64,000 nucleotides of DNA, from contig BDDC01000189.1 of NCBI GenBank assembly GCA_001662425.1, forward strand, positions 26,471 to 90,470. Reading direction: 5' to 3'. The notes beneath the pieces are model-generated. The model ran no database searches, was not told where the DNA came from, and saw nothing but the letters and a program-made list of their open reading frames with translations. Positions within the stretch are counted from its first letter, which is position 1. The number at the start of each line of letters is the position of its first letter. This document shows, in pieces, positions 54,842-64,000 of the stretch. The DNA comes from Chlamydomonas sphaeroides. Lineage: Eukaryota > Chlorophyta > Chlorophyceae > Chlamydomonadales > Chlamydomonadaceae. The position numbers and the translations under genes are program-made.

Positions 54842-57800
54842 TCAGAAGTCGTCCCCGCCATCCTCCGCACCCAAGCCATAGTCAATCTCCTCATCGTCGC
54901 CTAGGCCCTCCCCATCCTCCAGCAACCCGCCTGCACCGCCCGCGCCGCCGTCCAGGTCATCGCCGCCATCGAGCATCGGCGGTAGGCCGGCGCCGCCGCC
55001 AGCCGCACCGGCGGCGGCGGCGCCACCGCCCTCCGCATCCAGCCCAAAGCTGTCGCCGCCGGCGCCGCCGCCGCGGATCGAGCTGCCACTGCTGCTCGCC
55101 CGGCCGGCTGTGGCGCGGCCGGCGCCTCCACTGTACCTGTCGGCGGCGGCGGAGCCCGTCGACCTGATACTGGCATTGAAGATCCCGACGCCACCGCTGC
55201 CGCCGGGAGTGGTCGCCGTTGGCAGCTCCGAGGGGTTCTCTCGGGCCTCGTCACCGTACGGGTCGTGCTCGTCTCCGCCGCTCACGGCAAGGCGGCTGGG
55301 CGGACGCTGGAAGCGGCCCGGCGGCGGCAAGGCGCCACCGCCGCCGCCAAGGCCTCCGTCGCCGCTCTCGGCGCCGAGTCCGTACGCATCGTCGTCGTCG
55401 TCTTGCGCTTGACGGCGGCGGCTGCCGCCGGGATGGCCCACCGGCTGCAGCGCATCACCGAACGAGGTGAAGAGCGCGGGACCGCTGGCGGAGGTGATGC
55501 CATCGTCGTCGGCAACGCCGCCGGCGGGCCGCCGCGCCGCCGCGCTGCCGATGGCGGGGCTGTCCACGACTTGCCCGTACGGCTCGTCCAAGCCAGCGTC
55601 GCCACCGAGGCCATAGCTGGCGGTGGAGAGGCGCGATGCCGTCTGTGGCCGGCCGCCGGCGGCGCTGCTGGGCATGAGCGAGTCGAGCGCCGGCGACGCC
55701 AGCCGCGGCATGTCCGCCGTCGACCGGCGCACGAGCGACGTTGTGGCGGTCAGCGGCCGTGACGGCGGCACGGATCCGGCGTTGACCACGTCATCATCGG
55801 CGCCCAGGCCGTACGAGTCGGCGCCGTACGAGTCCGCGATGCCCATCCCGGCGGCGGCGATGCGGCGGCCGCTGTCGGCGCCGCTGCCTTCCTCGGCGCT
55901 CTCGTCCAGGAACGACAGCACCTCCGCCGGCTTGCCGCCGCCAGAGACCGGTGAGGTGTGCATGGACGTCGGCCGCTCGGGCTCCGGTTCCACATCCGTA
56001 CTCTCGGCCACGAGGCCGTACGGATTGAAGCCGCCGCCGGAGCGGCGTGGCGGCGCCGGCGTGGGCTGCGGCGGTGGGCCGCCGAGCAGGCGCCGCTGGC
56101 GGCCCGCCAGCCCGTCTGGCTCCGACAGACGGGCGGGGTCCAGCGTGTCTGACAGCAGGCCGTACTGCGTGCCAGTGTCGGGCCTGCGGGGCGGCGGCGG
56201 GTCAGCGGGATGCAGGCGGGCACAGGCGGCGGTGAGTGTGAGCCCAACGGCTTGCCTAGCAGGCCCCCGCATGCTGCCGCCTCTCGGCACCATGCCACGG
56301 CGCCGCCCCAGCGCCTCACCCTCTGCGCCGCTGCTCCAGCTCCGTGCGCGGGCGGCCCCGCAGCGCGTCCACCAGGTCCGCCTCATCCTGCAGCGGAGGG
56401 AGAGGACGGCAGTCGGGAGAGGGCGCAGGGAGGGCGCAGCAGAGGGCGCAGCGCAGGGCGCAGGCGCAAGCCCTCGATGGAGGGATGCACCGCAGGTCTG
56501 TCTCGTCCTGCGGCGCAGCAGTGCGCGAGCGGCGGCGGGCCCACTTGCCCCACAGTCCACATCGAGAGGCTCTTGGATGATGCGGTGGCCGGGGCCAAGC
56601 ATGGGTGCGCGTGCCGCAGCCGCATAGTCGGCCGCAGCCGCATGGGGCCGCTGTGCGGCATGGCGGTGGCGGCGTTGCGCCCAGCCCATACCGGTCCCAG
56701 CTAGCGCATGAACACACACACACACACACACCGCCTACCACCGTTCCTATAGCGAGTGTTTAGAGCGTGTACCTAGCATGGGGGACGCGTGTCAGGACTC
56801 GCCGACACAGCCTTCACGGAAGCTCCAGCTGCTGGTGGTGCTCCTGCTGGTGATCACCCTACTGCTGCTAATGGAGGTGGAACACGTCTGGGCGGTCTCC
56901 ACGACGCTGGTGACGGCGGTCCAGGTGATATGTACCCAAGCCACACGCACTATCGCCACGCTGCCGCCCTGCCTCACGCGCATCCGCCACCTGCACAGGT
57001 GACCAGTCTCCTGCTGCTCCGTTCCAGTGTGATGCTGCCGCCCATCCCCCGCCGCCTTGCAGCCAGCCCGCCGCCACCTCGTGCGCCCCTCCCCCCAGCC
57101 AGCACCCTGCCCGCCCCCAGCCCGGCGAGCACCCACACCATCACTCTCCGTCCGCCAGCACCGTTGCGTTCGCGGCGGCGCTTCATGCATCGCGCTTCAG
57201 CACGCGTCCCGGGTGCCGGCCGGCCGGCAGCTAACAGGAATGCGGACAGGGGCACAGCTGGGCGCCCACACGCATGCGGGCCCCACACCCACTGGGCCGG
57301 GCCGCGCCCACCGTGCCCCGGCCCCTCGGGCCTAGCCTGCTAACCCCATGCCTGCCGGCGGACCCTAGGCCCTGCACCCGCCATGGCACGCACTCCGGCC
57401 TGGCCCTCCCCCCCAGCGCTGCGGTGGGGGCCACGCCTGGCGGCGGGCGGGGAACTCTTACGAGTCCGCCCGCCGCCGGCATACACGCACACGCCCTCAC
57501 GCACGCGCGCACGCCATGGCCCTCCATGCTGTCGTACTTCTCCTCCCCCTGTGCTGCGCCCCTGACCCTGCCCCACTCTTTCCCTACACAGACGCAGCAC
57601 CCGCCGACAGCCAGCGCGTGTAGCATGTGCCCTGCTTGCTTCCTGCTCCTGGTGCACCGCTTCGCGGTGCCGACTTCGCTTACTAACCGCTCATGCCTTG
57701 TGCCGTCTGCCCCTGCTGCCGGTGGCTCCTGTCTGTTTCGTACGTACGTCTACTCGTTGAATTGAGGGCGTGCTATGCCGGGGCCGAGTTGCGTTGTTAG

Positions 57801-60800
57801 CATGGGGTTACTAGCGTGCGCGTCGGCGGGTGCTGCGCCTGACCGCTGCTTAGCACTACGACACTCGTTACCATCCTCGTCAGGTAAATCACGTCCTGGT
57901 ACGCGGGCTGGGCCGGGAACCGGGTTCCTTCCGGGTGGCGCTGGGCTTCACTTCCGCACTGGCGCATCTAACCGCATTCCCTCTGCGCACGGCCGACGCG
58001 CCACTCTACCCCGGCCGTGCTGTGCCGCGTGTGGGGTTCTGTTCTACCCAACACTGGAACACACCTGCAGGTTCAACGAGGAGTCCACGCCGCCGTCCCC
58101 GGCCTGCGCCGACAGGGAGTACGGGTCCGTGCCGCCGCGCTGCGGGCGCTGCGGGATGAATGTGCTGGGGGCCCGCTGCCGCTGCGGCGGCGGCCGAGGC
58201 TGCTGCTGCCAGGCCGGCCCTCCGTCCCGCTCCTGAATGGGCGGCCGCCGCGCGTATGGGTTGGCCGGCGGCGGCTCGGCGCCGTACAACTCGGCCACGT
58301 CCTCATCGTGCAGCAGGCCGTACGGCCCGTCCGTACTGTTCGCACCGTCGCCGCCGCGGCCGTGGCGCTGGCGGCGGTCAAGGAAGCCGGGGCCCACCCT
58401 CGTGGGCCGCGGCCCGCCTGCCATAGTGTCCACCGCCAGACCGTACTGCCCCTCGCCCCAGTCCGTGTCGTACGGCACGATGTTCGGGTCACGGTTTGAC
58501 CGCAGGGCGCCGTCGTTGCTGCCGTACAGCAGCTCCGGCTCGGCACTGCCGACGGGGCCGGTGGGGTCGCCCAGGCGACGGCGGTATCGCGAGGCGCCGC
58601 CGCCAGCCCCGGCCGGTGCGGGCTGGATGGCGGGAAGTGTGCCGTCGACGGCGACGGCGCCGCCGAAGCCAGCGGCGAAGACAATTTCCCGACCGCCGAC
58701 GCCGGCTGCGCCGGCGGCCGCGGCGGCAGCTGGCGCCTCCTCCCCCGGCGTGTACGGAGAGTACGGCAGCCGTAGCCGCAGCGGCAGCGCGCGCAGCAGC
58801 TGCAGCATCTCGTCGGCCGACAGTTGGCCGTTGGCGGTTGACATGCCGTCGGGCGCCATGACCGCGAGGTAGGCCAGCACGGCGGCGGACTCGTGGCGGT
58901 CGAGGTACGGCTCCAGCACCTCCATCAGTACGGCAGTGGCCGTACGGCGGTCCATCATGCCGGTGCTGCCGGGCGGGTCGGGGATGGTTGGGGTCAGGGC
59001 CCTCTCGTACGCGGCTGCTTACACGCGCGTGTGCCGGCGAGTGGCAGGCGCGGCTACTGTCCCCCACCGCAGTGGGGTGAGGCCCGGCCCTCTTGCGCTC
59101 CAGCAACGGGCCGCAGACATCATCGCCCCAGGTGTCTGGTCCGCGCTGTAAACAGGGTAGCACTGTCACTTTCATACTCTATTATAGGATTTCATGGCAT
59201 CAGCTGTTGTTGTTTTTTGATACAGAATTGTACGTAGGAGCCCAACCCAACTCTCGCCCCGCCCGGCTGCGTGCTCACCCGCCGGCGCCCGCCTTCTGCA
59301 CCTGCAGCCACAGCAGCCGCGACTCGCGCTGCAGTACCTGGCGGGCCAAAAGAGGCACAACAGGGAGGTTGAGGGCGGCTCGGCCAGGGAGATTGTTGGC
59401 CGTGGGGTGAGTATCATGCGCCCAGCCCAGCTGCATCGCTCCGTACGCCTTGCTCGCCGCTTATGATGCCGGGCATCCCGCCTGCTCCCCGGCCTCGAGC
59501 AGGTCCATTTCCGCCCCCCTGTGCCCACGCACCCCAAACCCACACGCATGCACTCCCGGCCCCCTCCGCCCCCTCCCACCTGCGCCGCCCGGTGCAGCAG
59601 CTCCATGGCCCTGGCCTCCAGCCGGCTGAGGCTGAGCGTCACGGGGGGGCTGGGCGAGGAGCCGGCGCCCCCGCCCACGGCTGTGGCGGTGTAGCGGACC
59701 TGCGCGGTGCGGCGGGCAGGACGCGCAGGGGCCCCGCAGGAGGACGTGTGTTCAGAATAATTATCGTGTGTGTAAGTAGCGTGGGAGCGGGACGTGGGCG
59801 GCGGGCGCGCAGGCAGCGTTGGTGTGCGGGTAGATTGCGCACAGGCTGGGGGGCGCCTGCCAGCTGCCACACATGCTGCGCTCGCTCTCCTCCCCCACCG
59901 TCTGCGCCGCCTCGGCGATGTCGGCCAGCCCCACGCGCCCGCCCGAGCCGGGCCGCGCCAGCAGCGCCGCCGCCAGCGCCACCTCGGGCCCCGTCAGCGC
60001 CGCGGTGCCCGCCACCAGGGCAGCCAGGCCCGCCACGTCCAGGCCGCGGCCGTCCCTGCGGCCGGTGCGAGCGTGGCGTGCAAAGAAGGGGGCACGGGGG
60101 GAGGGTGCGCTTGGGGGGTGGGGCCGAGGACAGCCGCGTGCCATGAAGGCGTGGCAGGCCGGCATAGGAGGCCGCTCAAGGACGACTATGGTTCGGTGCT
60201 ACCCCCACCCGCCCCCCACTAGGCCCCATCTGTCCAGCACCTTGCACCAGCCCCGTGCCAAGGTCGCAAGCCCCCCGCCAAGCCGTTCATACCCAACCAC
60301 TACCACCACCACCCCACCCAACCGCGGCCCCCCCCTCCCCCCACCTGTCCAGAACCTTGTACCGCGCCTCCACGCGCCCCTCGTCCGCAGCCAGCCGCGC
60401 CACCGCGGCAGCCACCACGGCCACGCCGCCGCCGCTCTGGGGAAGGAGCGGGCCGAAGCGCGCAGGGGGCGGGAGTCACAGCCGTAGCCACAGGCTGCTG
60501 CCCTCCGGCAAGGCTGCAGTGATATGGCCCCCGGGCCCGACGGGCTGCTGACCTAGCTCGCCAACCCACCTGCGCTGCCAGCAGCCTGCCGTCCGGGTAG
60601 GCCAGCTTGCCCGCCAGGTCGGGGTAGGGCAGCAGCAGCAGCGGAGGAGGGGGCGGAGGGGCAGGCGGCGGGGCTGGCGCGTGCGGCGACAGCGCGCCTG
60701 CGGACATGGGTTGGGGTGGGGGCCGGGCGGGCAGCGGGCAGGACAGGTGGGTACAGTCTGTTGGGCGGGGGCTGCCCCGGGTCGGGCCGGGCCGGGGGCT

Positions 60801-63800
60801 GTCTTCCTCACGTACCTGTGTGTGGGTCACGGCGCTGCTGCTGCTGCTGGGCACGGGCTGGGGCGCCCAGCAGCCGCGGCGACAGCAGCAGCCCCGACTT
60901 GTGCGCCGCCAGAGCCGACGCCAGCGTCTTGGCGGCAGGCGAGGAAGGCCAGGCGGCGCCCGAGCCCTGCGGCGCGCCGGCCGCCGCCGCGGCGGCGGCG
61001 GCCTCGACCGCCTCGGCGGCCGCCGCCGCGGCGGCGAGGATGTACGGCGACGCGACGTACAGCAGCCCCGTGACGGCGTCCAGCAGGAACGTACGGCCGT
61101 CGGTGTGGACGTAGAACTCGAGGTCCACGATGCGGCGGTCGGGGTGCGCCGCGGGCGGGTGTGTGAGCGTGGGCCGCAGCGGCGAGGGCCTGCGGGGTGT
61201 GGGCCGGCGGCGGCCGGGGCGGCCAGGCTCTGCAGCTAGGCCCGATTCCCGACCAGCCCCACAGCTAGCGAGGCGCCTCGCACGGCCCGCGCTAAGCTTG
61301 GCTGGTGTAGCGCTCTCCGCGCACCCGCCTCCCACACGCCGATGCCCGGCCACAAACCCGGGCCCTGGCGCCGGCCCCCCCGCCTCACCTGGGCCACCTG
61401 CCTCGGCTCCACTCGTCGCCCTCCTCCTCCTCCAGCCCGTTCGCATCGCCCAGTGAGTAGCGCGAGGGGCCAGGGGGCGGCTTGGGCGCCTCAGCCTGCG
61501 GGCGGCCGCCAGCCGGCTGCGAGGCGGAGGGTTCAAGGCCAGGGGCCCTAGGGTGTGAGTGCGCCGGCGTTCGGTCGGGCGCCCCCTCCCCCGGTCCTGG
61601 CGCCCGCTGCCACACACGACCGCCTAGCCCGACTGACCTGCCCCGCCGTTGACGGCGCGCCCGCCACCTGCTCCCACGTCACGCGCCGGCTGCCGGCCGG
61701 GCTGCGCCGCCGCCGGTCCACCGGCAGCGAGTTCTCCACCGCCCGCAGCACGGCGACCACAAAGGGCCAATCAAAGGAGAGCGGCACGTCGCGAGCCAGC
61801 GGACCGCCGGGTGCCAGCAGCGCCTGCGCGGACGCGTGCGGGTCGCCGTAGGGCTGGTTGGGGCCGGGAGCGCCCGCGGCGGCGGCGGCGGGCGCGGCGG
61901 CGGCGGCGAGCTTCATGTTGAGGTACACCACCACTGCGCCCAGGTCCTCGGGCTCGGCCTTGTGGCCGGCCAGGTGGCTGATGAACCTGTGCGTGTGGGA
62001 TAGGGGACGGGGGAGGGCAGAGGGCGGCGGCCGTGGAGGGGGGAGGGCAGAGGGCTGAAGAGCGCCAAGAGCTGCGCGGGGCTTGAGAGCGCAGGGCTAG
62101 GGCAGCGGCGCCTCACGCAAGGTCGTCTGCAGCGGCGTAAGGCAGCCGACTGGCACCCGCTGGCGCCCGCACGACACGCCACGCATCATGGAGCCGCAGG
62201 CAACAGACTTATATTACGGTAGCCGGGCCCCTACGGAACTCAGCCCCTGGGACTCAGCCCCCGGGCCCTACCTGGCCAGTTGCGGCATGCTGAGGGACAG
62301 GTCGCCGTGCCTCGCGCCGCCGCCGCCGCCGGCCCCGCCGCCGTTGCTGCGCCCTGGCGACCGCCGCTGCCCCGCCGTGCCGGGCCGGCCCACTAGCTGG
62401 TTGCCGTGCTGGCTCCTGCCGCTGTCCCGCGGCGAGCTCGGCACGGAGGAGGCCGAGGAGGAGGAGGAGGACGACGACGAGGACGAGGAGGAAGAGGAGG
62501 AGGCCGACGGCCGTCGCTGCTGCTGCTGGTTGTGGCCTTGCTGCTGCTGCTGCTGCTGCGGCTCCTCTTGCTGCTGGCCGCTGTAGCGCGCAAAGGCGTG
62601 GTAGGCCTCTGTGTAGTCGCCCAGCACGGTGCCCGCCACCCGGGCCAGCATCTTGTAGGCAGCGGCGTGCAGCTGCAGGGGGACGGAAGGCGGCAGGCGG
62701 CAGGAGGCAGCTCGCGGTCCCGCCTGACTGCTTCCGCGTGCCCCTGCCTCGCCAACCATGAGCGCACCGGAAGCCGTGACGCCAGCATGCCGCACCGCGT
62801 TCCCCCTTCGCCCCCGCGCCTTCCTCGCAGCCGTGCCCAGGGCGGTCCCTAATCCCCGCCCACCGAGAGCAGCAGCGACGCCCGCGCTGCCCTCCGCCAC
62901 ATGCCTCCCCCCGTTCCCCCGTTCCCCCCCTCCACCCTTTCCCCTCCCTCCCTCCCCCCCACGCCCTAACCTTGTTTGCGGCGGTGTCCAGGGTGGTGCC
63001 CATCTCCTCGAAGCCCATGACCAGGTCGTCGGAGCCCACGAAGCCGTCGCCGTCCAGGTCGAACAGCGCGTGCAGGTACGCCAGCTGGCCGCTGCTGAGG
63101 CCCGGCAGCAGCGGCCGCAGGAACAGCGACAGGCCCGCCGAGTCGGTGGGCTCGGGAGCGGGAGGCGGAGGCCGGCCGGGCGCCTGTGGGCGTGCAGGGG
63201 AGAATAGAATAGAATAGATGTACGGCGAGCTTGACTCGCCGTGATAACAGGAGGTAGGGCGATCAGGAGGGCCGAAGCCCCCTACGCGCCCTGTCCTCCG
63301 GATGCCGGGGAGCGACCGGGCCAGGCGTGGTCGGCGGTGTGTGGCGCCCGGGGGCGACACGCGTGAGAGCCGGGAGGGAGGGGGTTGCTTGCGCGCGCCC
63401 GGGCTAGCCCCTCGTGGCGCTGCTCACATAGGGCGGCGGCCGAGGCAGCCCCAGGCAGTCCGCCCACAGGTCCTCCAGCCGCTGCTGCCGCGCCCTCAGG
63501 CGGGCGTCGAGCGCCGCAAAGAGGGCCGCCACCAGCGGCGTCTCCACGCGCTCCAGGGTGCCGTTGCGGAGCAGCCTGGGGACGTGTGGAGGCGGGAGGG
63601 GCGGCGGAGAGGGGGATGCGGCTGGGGCGTCAGGGGCAGAGTGTGGGCTGGCGTCGGGTGCGACGGGCGCAGGCGCGGGTCCTGGGCTGAGCTGCTGACG
63701 AGCGACATGCTCGCGCGCCCTGCCGAGCCACGCTCGCGACAGCGCCCCGCCATTTGCCCACCTGCCAAACAGCTGCAGGTGCTGCTCCGCGCCCTGCTGC

Positions 63801-63943
63801 TGCTGCTGCCCGCCCACCGAGGAGGAGGCGGTGCGCTGGCGGCCCAGGCGCGCGGTGGCGGCGGTGGGGTGGGCGGGCAGCGGCAGGAAGGCCAGCGAGG
63901 AGGCGGGGTCCACCAGCAGCTGCGTGCCCATGTAGTCCACCGG
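54842..63943 (-). CDS. Large EF-hand protein with Y-G-L repeat tail, 5' end outside the window
   Basis: Fifteen exons: 63943-63762, 63575-63428, 63183-62971, 62672-62272, 61986-61638, 61495-61389, 61189-60816, 60697-60570, 60436-60345, 60055-59899, 59699-59580, 59337-59279, 58965-58065, 56387-56320, 56183-54842. They give 1,546 aa in one frame; the first exon begins at an acceptor, so the N-terminus lies to the right. An EF-hand (LFDLDGDGFVGSDDLVMGFE) sits at about residues 150-170, with loop residues D152, D154, D156 and D163 (position 12 is Asp, not Glu). Exon 4 has poly-Gln and poly-Ser. Exons 5-12 include ordered-looking segments (DLGAVVVYLNMKL; DGRTFLLDAVTGLLYV; LSLSRLEARAMELLHRAAQ) amid Ala-rich runs. 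Exons 13 and 15 form a disordered acidic tail with about ten Y-G-L-x-x-D/E motifs. I recognise no family; calcium binding is inferred from the loop. Confidence 0.75.
56712..56731. repeat. AC dinucleotide repeat
   Basis: Ten AC units inside the 1.68-kb intron 13 of the EF-hand gene, just before the plus-strand nested ORF. Confidence 0.95.
56778..57002 (+). CDS. Possible nested small membrane-protein exon (opposite strand)
   Basis: A 74-codon plus-strand ORF (MGDACQDSPTQPSRKLQLLV start) lies wholly in the 56388-58064 intron of the EF-hand gene. It encodes a strongly hydrophobic helix (LQLLVVLLLVITLLLLMEV) and ends in HLHR before TGA. The final codons coincide with a possible donor (CACAG then gtgacc at 57001). 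A strong plus-strand acceptor at about 57590 (ctttccctacacag) would extend the frame by about 55 codons. No TATA box or TGTAA signal supports it, so it may be a chance ORF. Confidence 0.3.
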   Translation: MGDACQDSPTQPSRKLQLLVVLLLVITLLLLMEVEHVWAVSTTLVTAVQVICTQATRTIATLPPCLTRIRHLHR

Positions 63944-63955
63944 CTGGGGAGGGCA

Positions 63956-64000
63956 GGGTAGGGGTAGGGGTAGGGGTAGGGGTAGGGGTAGGGGTAGGGG
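63956..64000. repeat. GGGGTA hexamer array running off the window
   Basis: More than seven perfect GGGGTA copies reach the right edge. On the minus strand they read CCCCTA and sit directly upstream of the acceptor of the first visible exon of the EF-hand gene, so they lie in an intron. Confidence 0.9.

Noticed and set aside
55623..56627. 334-aa plus-strand ORF
   Set aside because: Antisense to the last two exons of the EF-hand gene; the minus strand carries the coherent Y-G-L motif series and phase-consistent splicing.
63956..64000. True chromosome end
   Set aside because: The array lies inside a gene whose upstream exons must lie farther right, so it is at most interstitial.
1..64000. tRNA or rRNA genes
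   Set aside because: I looked for T-loop-like GGTTCGAATCC motifs with matching stems and for rRNA landmarks and found none; a dedicated covariance-model scan would be decisive.

Overview
This is a gene-rich stretch of nuclear DNA from a GC-rich green alga, most likely a chlorophycean such as a volvocalean or close relative. I infer this from very high GC, many short GT-AG introns (up to 24 per gene), Ala/Gly/Pro/Ser-rich coding sequence, hydroxyproline-rich-glycoprotein-like proline tracts, gametolysin-type (M11) metalloproteases, a mitochondrial-type HSP70, a plant-like exocyst SEC3, and one TGTAA polyadenylation signal. No bacterial operon, CRISPR array, rRNA or tRNA was recognised. Exons were rebuilt by hand from splice sites, reading phase and, where possible, family or paralog similarity. 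In every main model all intron phases agree.

Left to right: an ABITRAM/Simiate-family gene (336-2319, minus); two divergent M11 metalloprotease paralogs (2857-9338 minus, 10779-17404 plus); a repeat-rich gap and one small tentative gene (about 18938-19740 plus); exocyst SEC3 (20617-29188, minus, 25 exons); an unrecognised gene with a possible targeting peptide and C-terminal membrane segment (29461-31798 plus, interrupted by an assembly gap); a repeat-bearing spacer; a divergent pair of coiled-coil/low-complexity proteins (33667-37068 minus, 37565-46093 plus, the latter 2,291 aa); mitochondrial HSP70 (46902-53918 plus, 19 exons); and a large EF-hand protein with a disordered tail carrying about ten Y-G-L motifs (54842 to beyond the right edge, minus), with an opposite-strand ORF inside its largest intron.

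The most notable features are the two metalloproteases, which share a Met-Glu-x-x-His-x-x-Gly-x-x-His active-site motif where the first ligand is normally His or Gln and carry a C-terminal pair of PAN/apple-like modules. Next are several small duplications that copy exon edges together with their splice sites (two in HSP70, two in SEC3), and the repeated Y-G-L motif of the last gene. The genes do not form one pathway. The two proteases probably act on the extracellular matrix, SEC3 serves secretion, HSP70 serves mitochondrial import and folding, and four genes have no recognisable function.
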